From Prochlorococcus sp. AG-347-J21 (GTDB lineage: Bacteria > Cyanobacteriota > Cyanobacteriia > PCC-6307 > Cyanobiaceae): DNA of 64,000 nt. The first letter of the stretch is position 1. Each line of letters starts with the position of its first letter. The notes below the pieces were generated by a model. That model did not search any database. It was not told the DNA's origin and saw only the letters and a program-made list of their open reading frames with translations. Shown in pieces: positions 9,201 through 18,988 of the stretch. The position numbers were made by a program, and so were the translations under genes. The stretch covers positions 1-64,000 of the forward strand of contig QCBX01000007.1 of assembly GCA_003281455.1 (NCBI GenBank), given 5' to 3'.

Positions 9201-10971
9201 GGTGCAAAAGATTAAATTCAAATCTTTTGTTTTAATAATTCCAATATTAATTTTTTTTGGAATATCTTTTTATTTTTTTAGTCTAATATTTAGTACGTTA
9301 AAGTTTGACTTATCTAAAAATAAAAAGTTTAGGGAAACCAAATATTCTTATATAATATCTTCTTCTGATAATAAGATACTAAGCAAATTAAGCCGCAAAT
9401 TTGAAATAGATAATAGTTATCATAAAATTCCATTGTTTCTTAAACATTCTTTTATATCTTCTGAGGATAAAAGATTTTATAAACATAATGGAATAGATTT
9501 AAAAAGTATTTCACGTGCCATTATTGAAAATATCAGAAGTGGTTATGTTAAAGAGGGAGGAAGTACGATTACACAACAAGTTACTAGATTACTTTTTCTA
9601 AATAATGATTTAAGTTTTCAAAGAAAAATCAAAGAAATATTTTTATCACTCATAATTGAATTTAGATATAACAAAAATCAAATTTTAAAATTATATTTAA
9701 ATAATATCTATCTAGGATCAGGAGCATACGGGGTAGACGAGGCTGCTCAAGTTTATTTTGGAAAATTTATAGAAGAACTGACATTATCAGAGATCGCATT
9801 AATTGCAGGATTAGCTCCAGCTCCATCAATTTTTTCACCTTATCAAAATTTAGAAGTAGCTATTAAAAATAGAAATAAAGTTCTTGAATCAATGTATATT
9901 GATGGATATATTTCTCTTGCAAATAAGAATAAGGCTATTAAAGAAAAAATAAAGTTAAATTATCAAACAGCTGATAATTTCTTAGATGATAAATTATTAA
10001 TAAACTTTATTCTTCAAGAAACAGATAAAAAAATTGGAAGTAAAAATGATTATAAGTTTTTAAGAATTAAATCTTCTATCAACAAAGATTGGCAAGAAAA
10101 GGGGCAAAAAATATCAAGATACGCAGGGCCTAAAGAACTTGAATTTGGTTTGTTATCTATCGAATCAAACACAGGACTAATCAGGACAATGATAAACAGC
10201 AAAAAACCATCAATTAATGAATACAATAGAGTGATTTCATCTGTAAGACCTTTAGGTTCTACTTTTAAAATAATCCCTTATGCTGCTGCATTAATAGAAG
10301 GAATAAAATTAAGCGATAAATTTGAAGACTTACCTATCTGCTGGGAAAGTTATTGCCCAAAAAATTTTTCAGAAGACTATAGAGGTTCAATATCCTTGAT
10401 TGAATCATTTAAAAGTTCATCAAATATCGTTCCAATATCAATAACAAAAAAAATCGGCTTAAAAAATATTATTAATTTAGCGAAATCATTTGGACTAGGT
10501 TACGAACAAGAGTTTGAGGAATTCCCATCATTAGCTATTGGCGCCTACGGAGATAATCTTTTAAACATCACAAATGCATATTCTGCAATAAACAATAATG
10601 GGAAGATTCAAAGCCCTGAAATCATAGAAAAAATAGAATCATTTAAAAAACAAACTATTTGGGAAAATAAATCTATTTCCAAGAAAATATTAGATTTAAA
10701 AATAAACAAGAAAATAAATAAACTTCTTGAAAAATCTGTAAAAGAAGGCACTTCAAAAGCAGCCTCTATAAAAGGAAAGAAAATTTATGGGAAAACAGGA
10801 ACATCTGATGGAAATAAAGATCTCTGGTTTATTGGTTCCATTGATAACCTTACAACAGGGATCTGGATAGGTTACGACGATAACAAGGAATCTGAATTAT
10901 CTAGTGGGAATGCAGCTTATTTATGGAAGAAATTCATATCTAAAATTTATAAAATTCCAATTAAAAAATAA
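9193..10971 (+). CDS. Class A penicillin-binding protein (bifunctional transglycosylase/transpeptidase)
   Basis: Peptidoglycan polymerase and crosslinker. One N-terminal membrane helix (about 10-32) is followed by a GT51 domain with EDKRFYKHNG, GGSTITQQ, RKIKE and LNNIYLGSGAYG. The transpeptidase domain has the active serine in STFK near residue 356, an SSN motif, and KTGTS near residue 534. At 592 residues it is short for PBP1A and has no C-terminal extension. The longest frame starts with TTG at 9193, overlapping chlG by 8 bases. GTG at 9202, directly after the chlG stop, is an equally good start. Confidence 0.88.
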   Translation: MLKVQKIKFKSFVLIIPILIFFGISFYFFSLIFSTLKFDLSKNKKFRETKYSYIISSSDNKILSKLSRKFEIDNSYHKIPLFLKHSFISSEDKRFYKHNGIDLKSISRAIIENIRSGYVKEGGSTITQQVTRLLFLNNDLSFQRKIKEIFLSLIIEFRYNKNQILKLYLNNIYLGSGAYGVDEAAQVYFGKFIEELTLSEIALIAGLAPAPSIFSPYQNLEVAIKNRNKVLESMYIDGYISLANKNKAIKEKIKLNYQTADNFLDDKLLINFILQETDKKIGSKNDYKFLRIKSSINKDWQEKGQKISRYAGPKELEFGLLSIESNTGLIRTMINSKKPSINEYNRVISSVRPLGSTFKIIPYAAALIEGIKLSDKFEDLPICWESYCPKNFSEDYRGSISLIESFKSSSNIVPISITKKIGLKNIINLAKSFGLGYEQEFEEFPSLAIGAYGDNLLNITNAYSAINNNGKIQSPEIIEKIESFKKQTIWENKSISKKILDLKINKKINKLLEKSVKEGTSKAASIKGKKIYGKTGTSDGNKDLWFIGSIDNLTTGIWIGYDDNKESELSSGNAAYLWKKFISKIYKIPIKK

Positions 10972-10980
10972 ATTATATTT

Positions 10981-12297
10981 TTAAGATTTATAAGAAATTA
11001 TTGCAGAATAAAATCCATCCCCAGGATAATCCAAGCTAGGTAAAATTTGCTTTTGGCTAACCAATTTTAAAGTTTTGTTTTTTTCAATAAATCGTTCAAT
11101 TAATAAATTATTTTCATCGGGACAAATGGTACAAGTTGAATAAACTAAAGTACCATCTTTTTTCAAAAGAGGAAAAATACTCTCCAAAAGTTTTTCCTGT
11201 AATAAAGTTAAAGATTTTATTTTTTCTTTACTTAAAGACCATCTAGAATCTGGATTCCTGGAAAGAGTTCCTATGCCTGAACATGGAGCATCTATTAGAA
11301 TTTTATCAAAATAAGATAGAAATTTAGGATTTAATTCAATCAAACTCGTAGCATCAGCCTTAAGGGTATTAACAGATTTCAAATTTAACCTTTCTAAATT
11401 TGATTGCAGTATTTTCAATCTTTTTGCTGATCTATCTACGGCAATGATTTCAGCACTATCATTTGTTAATTCTGCAAGGTGGGTAGACTTACTTCCTGGC
11501 GCTGCACAAGCATCTAAAATCTTTTCACCTTCTTTTGGATTTAAGAGAGTTGCTATCCACTGAGAAGATCTATCTTGAATTGTCCAAAGTCCATCACTAT
11601 ATCCTGGTAAATTTTTTATAGATCTTGGATTAGATTTTAAAGTAATTCCATTATGTAAATCTTTAATAATTTCAGCATCAATTTTATTTTCATGAAGTAC
11701 TTTCAAAAAGTTATCTAAATTAGTTTTTAATTGGTTAATTCTCAAATCAATTGATGGTTTTTTATTAAATGCCTTAATGATATTTTCACCCTGGCTATTG
11801 CCGACCCATTTATAAAGATCCTTCACAAGCCATAATGGAAATGATTCAAGATATGAAATTCTTTCTTTTCTATCAGAAGATAATTCCGGAAAGATTTTTT
11901 GTTCTAATTTTCTTGATGCATTTCTCAATATCGCATTTACAGTTCCCGCTAAACCATTTAAATCTGTTTTTTTAGCTACTTCTACAGTGGTAGAAATAGC
12001 AGCAGGAAATGGGATTTTATCCATTTTCAATAGTTGATACAAACCTATATGCAGAAGCCATCTTAACTTTGGAGGCTGCTTTTTATGAGTAATTTTTGAT
12101 GTATGATCCATCCAAAGATCAAGAAGTTTTCTATACCTTATGCATCCAAAAGATAATTCCGTAATAAAAGCTATATCAAGAGGATTAAATTGATAATTTT
12201 TTAAAACCTTTTCAAGAGCATGATCAGAAAAATTACCAGAACTAACTTTTAATAAAATTTCCCAAGCTGCCTTTCTTTGTAAATATCCTATGCTCAA
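10981..12297 (-). CDS. rsmB: 16S rRNA (cytosine(967)-C5)-methyltransferase RsmB
   Basis: Methylates C967 of 16S rRNA. The N-terminal about 140 residues form a NusB-like RNA-binding domain (AAWEILLKVSSGNFSDHALE). The C-terminal RsmB/NOP2 domain has SAM motif I LDACAAPGSKSTHLAEL, the motif IV cysteine in DAPCSGIGTLSRNPD and the motif VI cysteine in YSTCTICPDEN. The 438-residue length is normal. It converges on the PBP gene with a 9-base gap. Confidence 0.95.
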   Translation of the reverse strand: MSIGYLQRKAAWEILLKVSSGNFSDHALEKVLKNYQFNPLDIAFITELSFGCIRYRKLLDLWMDHTSKITHKKQPPKLRWLLHIGLYQLLKMDKIPFPAAISTTVEVAKKTDLNGLAGTVNAILRNASRKLEQKIFPELSSDRKERISYLESFPLWLVKDLYKWVGNSQGENIIKAFNKKPSIDLRINQLKTNLDNFLKVLHENKIDAEIIKDLHNGITLKSNPRSIKNLPGYSDGLWTIQDRSSQWIATLLNPKEGEKILDACAAPGSKSTHLAELTNDSAEIIAVDRSAKRLKILQSNLERLNLKSVNTLKADATSLIELNPKFLSYFDKILIDAPCSGIGTLSRNPDSRWSLSKEKIKSLTLLQEKLLESIFPLLKKDGTLVYSTCTICPDENNLLIERFIEKNKTLKLVSQKQILPSLDYPGDGFYSAIISYKS

Positions 12298-12348
12298 AAT
12301 ATAATTAATTATTTAAAGATAACTTTAATATACAAAAAATCCAAAATT

Positions 12349-12492
12349 TTAAACTACTTTTTCAATTATAGAATTAAACCAAATAAAACCTAAGGTAGAA
12401 ATAAGTGAAAGATTAAATCCTAAAAAAAGAAAGATATTTAAAGAATGGATTCTTTCCCGAAAAAATATTTTTTTCTCTTTTTGATAATTCAT
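12349..12492 (-). CDS. Small single-helix membrane protein, 47 aa
   Basis: ATG to TAA frame of 47 residues. A charged N-terminus (MNYQKEKKIFFRERIH) precedes one hydrophobic segment (LNIFLFLGFNLSLISTLGFIWF), predicting a single helix. It sits between rsmB and another small minus-strand gene with 19 bases between them. No family is recognised. Gene status rests on the membrane-like composition and the tight same-strand packing. Confidence 0.5.
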   Translation of the reverse strand: MNYQKEKKIFFRERIHSLNIFLFLGFNLSLISTLGFIWFNSIIEKVV

Positions 12493-12511
12493 TATTAAGA
12501 TTAAAACTTAT

Positions 12512-12691
12512 TCAGAATTTCAAACGGCAACCAATATTGATAGATCCTGCATCAAGCATTCTGCCTAATTTAATTGCTATGGATTCCTCCAACCTAGTGA
12601 AATTAGTTTGATGGGTAGTTATCCAATCTAGTTCAGAAAAAGTGATAATTCCCGTCGAATTACTTTTTAAAAAAAGTGTTCCAATTTCCAT
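12512..12691 (-). CDS. Small hypothetical protein, 59 aa
   Basis: ATG to TGA frame of 59 residues, MEIGTLFLKSNSTGIIT to CRLKF. The composition is that of a soluble protein, with a TFSELDWIT..RLEESIAIKLGRML stretch that could be helical. It lies downstream of the photolyase operon on the same strand, about 105 bases after the photolyase stop. Function unknown. Confidence 0.55.
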   Translation of the reverse strand: MEIGTLFLKSNSTGIITFSELDWITTHQTNFTRLEESIAIKLGRMLDAGSINIGCRLKF

Positions 12692-12796
12692 TAGATAAAT
12701 CTAATTTTTTCTAAATTAACATCCGTACTTAATATTTCTTCATAACATAATATTCTTTTAATTTTTCAAAGACAACTGTAGGTTATTACTCTTAAC

Positions 12797-14287
12797 TTAT
12801 TGAATATCTCTTAAAAATTTATCGGCCGTTTTTAAGTGATTATTTAATTTTTCCTCTGACATTTTATCGAGATTTCTTGTTAACATTGCCAGACGATATT
12901 GCTTTCTAAAAAAGCTTTCATTATCTTTAATAAATTTCCAAAATAAGCCATCCCATATTTCACACCATGGGCCACTTTTGAAATTAGACATTTTTTTTAC
13001 ATAATTAGAGCTTGAAATATATGGTTTTGTTGAAAAGATACCTCCATCACTAAACTGACTCATTCCGTAAACATTTGGGACCATAACCCAATCATAGGAA
13101 TCAATAAACATTTCCATAAACCATTTATAAACTTGATTGGGGTGAATTCTACAAAGAAGCATAAAGTTACCAATAATCATTAACCTCTCAATATGGTGAC
13201 AATAACCATATTTAATAATATTTTTTATAACAACATCTACAGGTTCAATTCCTGTATTTCCATGATAAAAAGATTCTGGAATTGGCTTATCTTCAAAATT
13301 CCAAAAATTACTATTTCGCATCTTTGTTCCATACTTCTTATAGACAAGGCAAATAAATTCTCTCCATCCAATAATTTGACGAATAAAACCTTCTAAAGAG
13401 TTAATAGGAACATTATTATTTTTTGCGAAAAGTAATGCTTTATCTACTACTACATCTGGAGTTAATAAGCCGCTATTTAAAAGAGGAGAAAGTAAACTAT
13501 GCCATAAAAAAGAATTTTCTTGAGAAATAGCATCTTCATAATCTCCAAACAAGAAAAATCTATGTTTAAAAAAATCATTTAACCATTCATCTGCTTCTTC
13601 AAAATTAGTTGGATATAAAAAGTTATTACTTTCTCCAATACAATCAATATCTAAATTGGCCAATGACTTTTCGGCATAAATTACAAATTTATTTTTTGGT
13701 AATTTGGGTGTATCAGGTATGCTTATTTTTTTGGGTAATTTTTTTCTATTCATCTCATCGAAACTCCACTTACCGCCTTCAGGTGTGTCATCCGACTTAA
13801 CTAATATCTTTTGGCTCTTTCTTTGATTTTCATAAAATCTCCCCATAAGAGGTTTTTTAGTATTTGATTCAAATAACTCTTTTAACTCTTCACTGCTTAT
13901 AAACATCGGAGAAGGCAAAATATTTAAAGCTAAATTATTACTTTCAACAAAATTATTAATCCTCTTCATTATTAAAAAATCATGAGGGTCAATGAGATTT
14001 ATTTTCTGATATTTATCTTTGATAAATTCCGATAAGTAGTCAACTGTAGAAATATTATTCTTGTTTTCGATATATAAAACTTTAAAGCCAGATTTTTCTA
14101 AATAATTTTTATAAGAAAGCATAGATGCTTTATGAAAAACTAACTTGTTTTTATGGTTAATTAATTTATAAAATTTATCATTTCCAAAAAATAATGAGTC
14201 TTCCAAAATCAAAATTTCACAATTTATTTTTAAGATTGGGCTTTCTCTAAAGAGTTGATTCGGGAAAATAATTGATACTTGTTTCAT
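12797..14287 (-). CDS. (6-4) photolyase-like protein (FeS-BCP/PhrB family) lacking the Fe-S ligands
   Basis: Matches the prokaryotic cryptochrome/(6-4) photolyase family (COG3046) over its 496 residues. It has an N-terminal Rossmann-like part (SIIFPNQLF..) and a C-terminal FAD-binding helical domain with [14 protein letters not shown], which contains the family's paired histidines, and [13 protein letters not shown]. Family members normally hold a [4Fe-4S] cluster through four cysteines, including a CxxC after the TKPY..Y..MS segment. Here that segment reads [15 protein letters not shown], shortened and without CxxC, and the first ligand position (usually MNC) reads IEP. It likely repairs UV photoproducts without the cluster. 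The start overlaps the DUF2256 stop (ATGA). Confidence 0.82.
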   Translation of the reverse strand: MKQVSIIFPNQLFRESPILKINCEILILEDSLFFGNDKFYKLINHKNKLVFHKASMLSYKNYLEKSGFKVLYIENKNNISTVDYLSEFIKDKYQKINLIDPHDFLIMKRINNFVESNNLALNILPSPMFISSEELKELFESNTKKPLMGRFYENQRKSQKILVKSDDTPEGGKWSFDEMNRKKLPKKISIPDTPKLPKNKFVIYAEKSLANLDIDCIGESNNFLYPTNFEEADEWLNDFFKHRFFLFGDYEDAISQENSFLWHSLLSPLLNSGLLTPDVVVDKALLFAKNNNVPINSLEGFIRQIIGWREFICLVYKKYGTKMRNSNFWNFEDKPIPESFYHGNTGIEPVDVVIKNIIKYGYCHHIERLMIIGNFMLLCRIHPNQVYKWFMEMFIDSYDWVMVPNVYGMSQFSDGGIFSTKPYISSSNYVKKMSNFKSGPWCEIWDGLFWKFIKDNESFFRKQYRLAMLTRNLDKMSEEKLNNHLKTADKFLRDIQ

Positions 14288-14415
14288 CTTTTTGACTTTC
14301 TGTTACTGCATCTTTTTGAACAGTAGATAACATCCTCCCAACAGTTTTTCCATTTTTTACGCCACTCAAACGGCCTATTGCAAACAGGGCAAGTTTTAGT
14401 AGAAAGATTTTTCAA
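14284..14415 (-). CDS. DUF2256 zinc-ribbon-like small protein, 43 aa
   Basis: TTG-started frame of 43 residues with [14 protein letters not shown] and YCSKRC, the complete DUF2256 signature (two CxxC/CxxxC pairs, probably one zinc site). Its TGA overlaps the photolyase ATG by two bases and it begins 3 bases after the DUF2805 stop, so the genes are translationally coupled. From memory, DUF2256 genes often sit beside COG3046 photolyases, but no function is established. Confidence 0.85.
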   Translation of the reverse strand: MKNLSTKTCPVCNRPFEWRKKWKNCWEDVIYCSKRCSNRKSKR

Positions 14416-14418
14416 AAT

Positions 14419-14655
14419 TTATAATTTTCTTTTATGGGTAGATTTAAATCTAGTTGAATCTTTAAGCGCCATATGTTTTGTATTTCTTCCCGAAACTCTT
14501 TTTCTCCAGACTTTGAAGGATTTGGGTTTAAGATTTTGGCGCATAATTTTTATCGCATCTTCCTCTTTTAAACCAAATTGATACTCTATAGCTTCAAAGG
14601 GTGTTCTATCTTCCCAACACATTTCTATTATTCGGTCTATATCAATACTTTCCAT
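14419..14655 (-). CDS. TIGR03643/DUF2805 family protein, 78 aa
   Basis: Small basic protein with the family pattern DRIIEMCWEDRTPFEAIEYQFGL, IMRQNLKPKSFKVWRKRV and GRNTKH. The first half looks like a helix-turn-helix, so nucleic-acid binding is possible, but this is inference. It is the second gene of the four-gene photolyase operon: 2 bases after the DCC gene and 3 before DUF2256. Confidence 0.85.
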   Translation of the reverse strand: MESIDIDRIIEMCWEDRTPFEAIEYQFGLKEEDAIKIMRQNLKPKSFKVWRKRVSGRNTKHMALKDSTRFKSTHKRKL

Positions 14656-14657
14656 AT

Positions 14658-15062
14658 TTATTGTTCACATTGTGAGGTACAAAGTTTTTCAATATCGGAT
14701 CTACCTGTAATTTGAAGTCTATATTTTGCCCAATATCTGTAAACCAGTCTCAATAATGGAGATAAGAGCTTAATCTTCAAGGGATAATAAACCCAACCTA
14801 AACCAACTAATTGATAAGAATATGCAAGTACATCTAGTCCCCTAATAATTTCACCATTTTCCATAATCCCATGCAGGTTTGACATAGCTTCTGAATATGA
14901 GATGTCATTAAAAAGACTTTGATCATAATCCTTACTATTAATATCAATAAATGCAATTTGATTTGAGATATCTCTTTTTTTTAGAAAATTTGTTTCTCTC
15001 AAACAAAGTGGACAACCACCATCGAATAAAAAGGTAAATTTATTTTTCATATTTTTATTCAA
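14658..15062 (-). CDS. DCC-family thiol-disulfide oxidoreductase-like protein (DUF393)
   Basis: 134 residues opening with TFLFDGGCPLCLRETNFL, the DxxCxxC signature (Cys17, Cys20) of the DCC/DUF393 family. A thioredoxin-like fold and redox activity are presumed for the family. The middle has GLDVLAYSYQLVGLGWVYYPL, also family-typical. It is the first gene of the photolyase operon, so a role in redox state or flavin maintenance of the photolyase is conceivable but unproven. Confidence 0.85.
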   Translation of the reverse strand: MNKNMKNKFTFLFDGGCPLCLRETNFLKKRDISNQIAFIDINSKDYDQSLFNDISYSEAMSNLHGIMENGEIIRGLDVLAYSYQLVGLGWVYYPLKIKLLSPLLRLVYRYWAKYRLQITGRSDIEKLCTSQCEQ

Positions 15063-15184
15063 ATATAGAAATTAAATAACTTTTTTGTGGAATAAAAATT
15101 TTTTTTCGGAGTACAAGCTTTATAAAGCCTTAATAATTGCCAGTTCCAATTTGGTGAAATTATATTATCTTATAAATTAATAAG

Positions 15185-15210
15185 CCATTGATTAAGGGAT
15201 ACATCAATGG
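15185..15210 (-). terminator. Inverted repeat, possible terminator of the 15228-15431 gene
   Basis: CCATTGAT pairs with ATCAATGG across a 10-base loop, 18 bases downstream of the minus-strand stop at 15228. No strong T-run follows, so termination is uncertain. Confidence 0.35.
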
Positions 15211-15227
15211 TTTAAAACTATTTATCA

Positions 15228-15431
15228 TCAGTCATCTAGAAGATGAACTCCTTCTCCTATGTCAGGAGTAAATTTACAATATTTTTCAAAAATAAGTCCA
15301 ACACCTCTCATTTTCTCTCCTAATTCATCGCTAAATTTATTCCATTCTTCCGATTCACGCTCAGGTAAATCCCACCCTTGTTTTTCTACCATACTTGTTA
15401 TTACTGTATAGTCCCATTCTATGTATGCCAT
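15228..15431 (-). CDS. Hypothetical protein, 67 aa
   Basis: Soluble acidic protein, MAYIEWDYTVITSMVEKQGWDLP..., with no membrane segment and no motif I recognise. It stands alone between the photolyase operon and trmH, with a hairpin just after its stop. The reading frame is compact and starts with ATG. Confidence 0.6.
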   Translation of the reverse strand: MAYIEWDYTVITSMVEKQGWDLPERESEEWNKFSDELGEKMRGVGLIFEKYCKFTPDIGEGVHLLDD

Positions 15432-15527
15432 TGAGTTAATTCAAACTACCTAAATATTATAAACCAAGAGATTTAATAGGTAATCAATATTTTTTGAATA
15501 TAATTTAAAAGTGTGAAAAAATTATAA

Positions 15528-16199
15528 ATGTCAATTTTGCCAAGAAGATTTGAACGAATCAAAAGTGTTTTAGATTGCAGAATGAAAAACTTGACTGTTT
15601 TAGTTGAGGATGTCAATAAACCTCATAATTTATCTGCAATATTAAGGACATGCGATGCAGCAGGAGTTTTCGAAGCAAATTTTATTAGCAAAACGAATGC
15701 CGTTAAGACTTTTAATAGTACTGCTCAAGGAAGTCAAAAATGGGTAAAACTAAATAATCATGAAAACACAATCACAGCAATATCTTATTTAAAGAAAAAG
15801 GGTTTCAAATTATATGGAACTAATCTTAATAGTGAATCGATAGATTATAGAAATTTTGATTATTCTCAAAATACATGTTTTGTTTTAGGAGCAGAAAAAT
15901 GGGGACTAAGTAATGAACTTATATCAATGGTTGATCAATCAATTTTTATACCTATGAGAGGTATGGTTCAATCTCTGAATGTTTCAGTTGCTACTTCCAT
16001 ATTATTATTTGAAGCTGTTCGCCAAAGAAAAAATAAAGGTATATTGCCCGCTAATGGAGAAGGTTTAAATATAGATGAATATCAAAAAACACTTTTTGAA
16101 TGGTGTTACCCAGAATTAGCTGCTGTGTATAAAAAATCAGCTAAAGAATATCCAAATTTGAATGATCAAGGGGAATTTGATCCTATTAAAGAAAACTAA
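15528..16199 (+). CDS. trmH: tRNA (guanosine(18)-2'-O)-methyltransferase
   Basis: SPOUT-fold enzyme that 2'-O-methylates G18 of tRNA. The 223 residues contain the three SpoU motifs: NLSAILRTCDAAG, LGAEKWGLS and IPMRGMVQSLNVSVATSILLFEA. The ending FEWCYPELA is typical of TrmH itself rather than RlmB. It converges on the ABC permease gene with a 5-base gap. Confidence 0.93.
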   Translation: MSILPRRFERIKSVLDCRMKNLTVLVEDVNKPHNLSAILRTCDAAGVFEANFISKTNAVKTFNSTAQGSQKWVKLNNHENTITAISYLKKKGFKLYGTNLNSESIDYRNFDYSQNTCFVLGAEKWGLSNELISMVDQSIFIPMRGMVQSLNVSVATSILLFEAVRQRKNKGILPANGEGLNIDEYQKTLFEWCYPELAAVYKKSAKEYPNLNDQGEFDPIKEN

Positions 16200-16204
16200 A
16201 TTTA

Positions 16205-17047
16205 TTAAGACTTTTGACTATCAAAAATTTCTTCTAGATCCTCTCCTATAAAAGAAAGACCTAAAACTAAAAAAAACATTGCCAAACCTGGAAATAAAGC
16301 TGTCCACCATATACCTGTAGGTAAAGCGGCAAGAGCAAGATTTAAATCACTTCCCCACTCTGGGACATCTGCAGGAACACCAAGTCCTAAAAATCCTAAA
16401 CTTCCCAATACCAGAACAGCATCCGCAGCATTTAGGGTAAGCAGAATAGGCAATGGTGTTATAACATTTGGGAGAATATATTTAAAAATAATTGTTTTAA
16501 CATCAGCTCCTGAAACTTGAGCTGCCTCCACAAAAGTTTCTGATTTAACCAATATTGTCTGATTTCTGATTAATCTAAAATATTGAGGAGAGTAAACAAT
16601 ACACAATGCCAAAGCTGCGTTAAGGATACCCTTACCCAATACAAAAGCCACAACAACTGAAAGCAAAATTACAGGTATTGAAAAAATAGTATCCATTATA
16701 AGTGATAAACATTTATCAAAAAAACCACCAAAATATCCACTTAATAATCCTAATGGCAAACCCAAAATCAATGAAAAAAGAATAGCTAAGAAAACAACTT
16801 CTATTGCTAAAGATGATCCTTGCAAAGTTCTTAAGCAAACATCTCTTCCTAATCTGTCTGTACCACAGAAATGATTAAGCGAAGGAGGTGCAAAGATATC
16901 ATTGCTTAATATTGAAAATGAATAACCAAAAAAATTGTTGGCCTCTAAAAATTTCATTATTAAAACAACAAGAAGATAAAAAAGTACAATTAAAAATCCA
17001 GCTTTTCTGATATTTGCGCCGACACGATTGCTTGAGTTAATATCCAA
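16205..17047 (-). CDS. DppC-type ABC transporter permease (peptide/nickel class)
   Basis: Inner-membrane permease of 280 residues with about six helices. It has the N-terminal segment HFCGTDRLGRDVCLRTLQGS typical of DppC/OppC (HxxGTDxxGRDVxxR) and the EAA loop EAAQVSGADVKTIIFKYILPN, which docks to the ATPase. No DppB, DppD/F or binding-protein gene is adjacent; lepA lies 78 bases upstream on the same strand. Substrate unknown. Confidence 0.88.
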   Translation of the reverse strand: MDINSSNRVGANIRKAGFLIVLFYLLVVLIMKFLEANNFFGYSFSILSNDIFAPPSLNHFCGTDRLGRDVCLRTLQGSSLAIEVVFLAILFSLILGLPLGLLSGYFGGFFDKCLSLIMDTIFSIPVILLSVVVAFVLGKGILNAALALCIVYSPQYFRLIRNQTILVKSETFVEAAQVSGADVKTIIFKYILPNVITPLPILLTLNAADAVLVLGSLGFLGLGVPADVPEWGSDLNLALAALPTGIWWTALFPGLAMFFLVLGLSFIGEDLEEIFDSQKS

Positions 17048-17124
17048 AATCTTTTTTAGAGATATGACTGAAATATACCCAATTCTTAAAAAAAAAATAG
17101 TTATTAAATTTAAATTTTAAGAAA

Positions 17125-18933
17125 TTACTGATTTAATTTTAAGACTGCCATAAAAGCTTCTTGAGGGACTTCAACTTTACCCATTGCCTTCATCCTCTTT
17201 TTACCTTTGGCTTGTTTCTTTAAAAGTTTCTTTTTCCTAGAAATATCTCCTCCATAACATTTAGATAAAACATCTTTTCGTAAAGCACTTATACTTTCAC
17301 TTGCAATAATTCTGCTACCGATTGAAGCTTGAATAGGTATTTTAAATTGTTGTTTTGGAATAAGTTCTTTTAATTTCTCAACTAAACTTCTGCCAATTCC
17401 ATAAGCCTTATCTTTATGAACAATCGAAGTTAATGGATCTGCTCTTTCTGAATTTATTAGAACATCTAATCTAACAAGGTCATTCTTTCTGTAGCCAATC
17501 AAGTGATATTCCATTGATGCATAACCTTGGGTCCTACTTTTCATTTGATCAAAGAAATCTGTAACTACTTCTGCTAATGGAATTTCATAAATCAAAGTTA
17601 CTCGATCTGTTGTTATATATTTCATATCTATGAATACTCCCCTTCTTTCCTGACATAAACCCATTAATGTACCATTAAATTCATTGGGTGCATAAATTTC
17701 CATTTTCACATAAGGCTCTTCTATTGATTCTCTAAGTTGTGGATCAGGAATTGTAGAAGGATTATCAATAAATATATGTTCCTGCTGATTTAAATTAACC
17801 TTATAAATAACTGATGGTGCCGTTACGATTAGATCCAAGTCATATTCTCTTTCTAATCTTTCTTGAACAATCTCCATATGAAGAAGTCCAAGAAATCCGC
17901 ACCTAAATCCGAAGCCCATTGCGCTACTGGTTTCGGGCTCATATTTTAAAGCTGCATCAGATAATTGTAATTTTTCTAGTGATACTCTTAAATCTGGGAA
18001 TTGATCAGCATCAGTCGGGAATAAGCCACAAAAAACCATAGGATTTGCTGTCTTATAACCAGGCAAAGGATCATTAGCAGGTGAATTTAAAAGAGTAATT
18101 GTATCTCCCACTCTCGCATCAGCAACTGATTTTATAGAAGCAGCTAAATAACCAACTTCTCCTGCATGTAATTCATCGACTTGCTGCTGATCAGGCGCCA
18201 TTATTCCTATCTCATCTAGTTCATAATTTTTTTTACTTGCCATTAATAATATTTTTTCTCTCTTATTAAGAGACCCAGATATTACCCTGAAATAAACAAT
18301 CACTCCTCTGTAGGGATCATAATAAGAATCAAAAATGAGTGCTTTTGTAGGTAGTTTAATTTCATCTTGAGGAGGCGGCACTCTTTTTACAATTGCTTCC
18401 AAAATATCCTTAATACCAACTCCAGTTTTTGCTGAACAATTTATTGCATTAGATGTATCAAGTCCAATAATTTCCTCTATTTCTTGTTTTATTTTTTCGG
18501 CATCAGCACCTGGTAAATCAACTTTATTTAAAACAGGAATTATTTCAAGATTATTTTCTAAGGCAAGATAAACATTAGCTAAGGTTTGAGCTTCTACTCC
18601 TTGACTAGCATCAACAACCAGTAAAGCTCCTTCACAAGCTTGAAGAGATCTACTAACCTCATAAGAAAAATCAACGTGTCCTGGAGTATCTATTAAGTTC
18701 AAAACATATTCTTGAGAATCATCAGCTTTATATTTCATCCTAGCGGCCTGTAACTTGATAGTAATTCCTCTTTCTCTTTCAAGATCCATACTGTCCAAAA
18801 ATTGTTCTTGCATATCCCTTTGCTGCACAGTACCAGTATCTTGGAGCAACCTATCTGCAAGGGTAGATTTACCATGGTCAATATGAGCGATTATGCAGAA
18901 ATTTCTAATTTTTGAAACCGATATATCAGTCAT
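17125..18933 (-). CDS. lepA: Elongation factor 4 (LepA)
   Basis: Ribosome-associated translational GTPase that back-translocates or aids ribosome assembly. G1 is [11 protein letters not shown]2/switch RERGITIK, G3 DTPGH, G4 NKVDLP. The C-terminal LepA-specific domain ends [28 protein letters not shown]. The 602-residue length is exact for the family. Confidence 0.98.
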   Translation of the reverse strand: MTDISVSKIRNFCIIAHIDHGKSTLADRLLQDTGTVQQRDMQEQFLDSMDLERERGITIKLQAARMKYKADDSQEYVLNLIDTPGHVDFSYEVSRSLQACEGALLVVDASQGVEAQTLANVYLALENNLEIIPVLNKVDLPGADAEKIKQEIEEIIGLDTSNAINCSAKTGVGIKDILEAIVKRVPPPQDEIKLPTKALIFDSYYDPYRGVIVYFRVISGSLNKREKILLMASKKNYELDEIGIMAPDQQQVDELHAGEVGYLAASIKSVADARVGDTITLLNSPANDPLPGYKTANPMVFCGLFPTDADQFPDLRVSLEKLQLSDAALKYEPETSSAMGFGFRCGFLGLLHMEIVQERLEREYDLDLIVTAPSVIYKVNLNQQEHIFIDNPSTIPDPQLRESIEEPYVKMEIYAPNEFNGTLMGLCQERRGVFIDMKYITTDRVTLIYEIPLAEVVTDFFDQMKSRTQGYASMEYHLIGYRKNDLVRLDVLINSERADPLTSIVHKDKAYGIGRSLVEKLKELIPKQQFKIPIQASIGSRIIASESISALRKDVLSKCYGGDISRKKKLLKKQAKGKKRMKAMGKVEVPQEAFMAVLKLNQ

Positions 18934-18988
18934 ATAGAAAGAAAAATTCTCCTCTTATTACATCTTGATTAATACTAGCTAATTAGAA

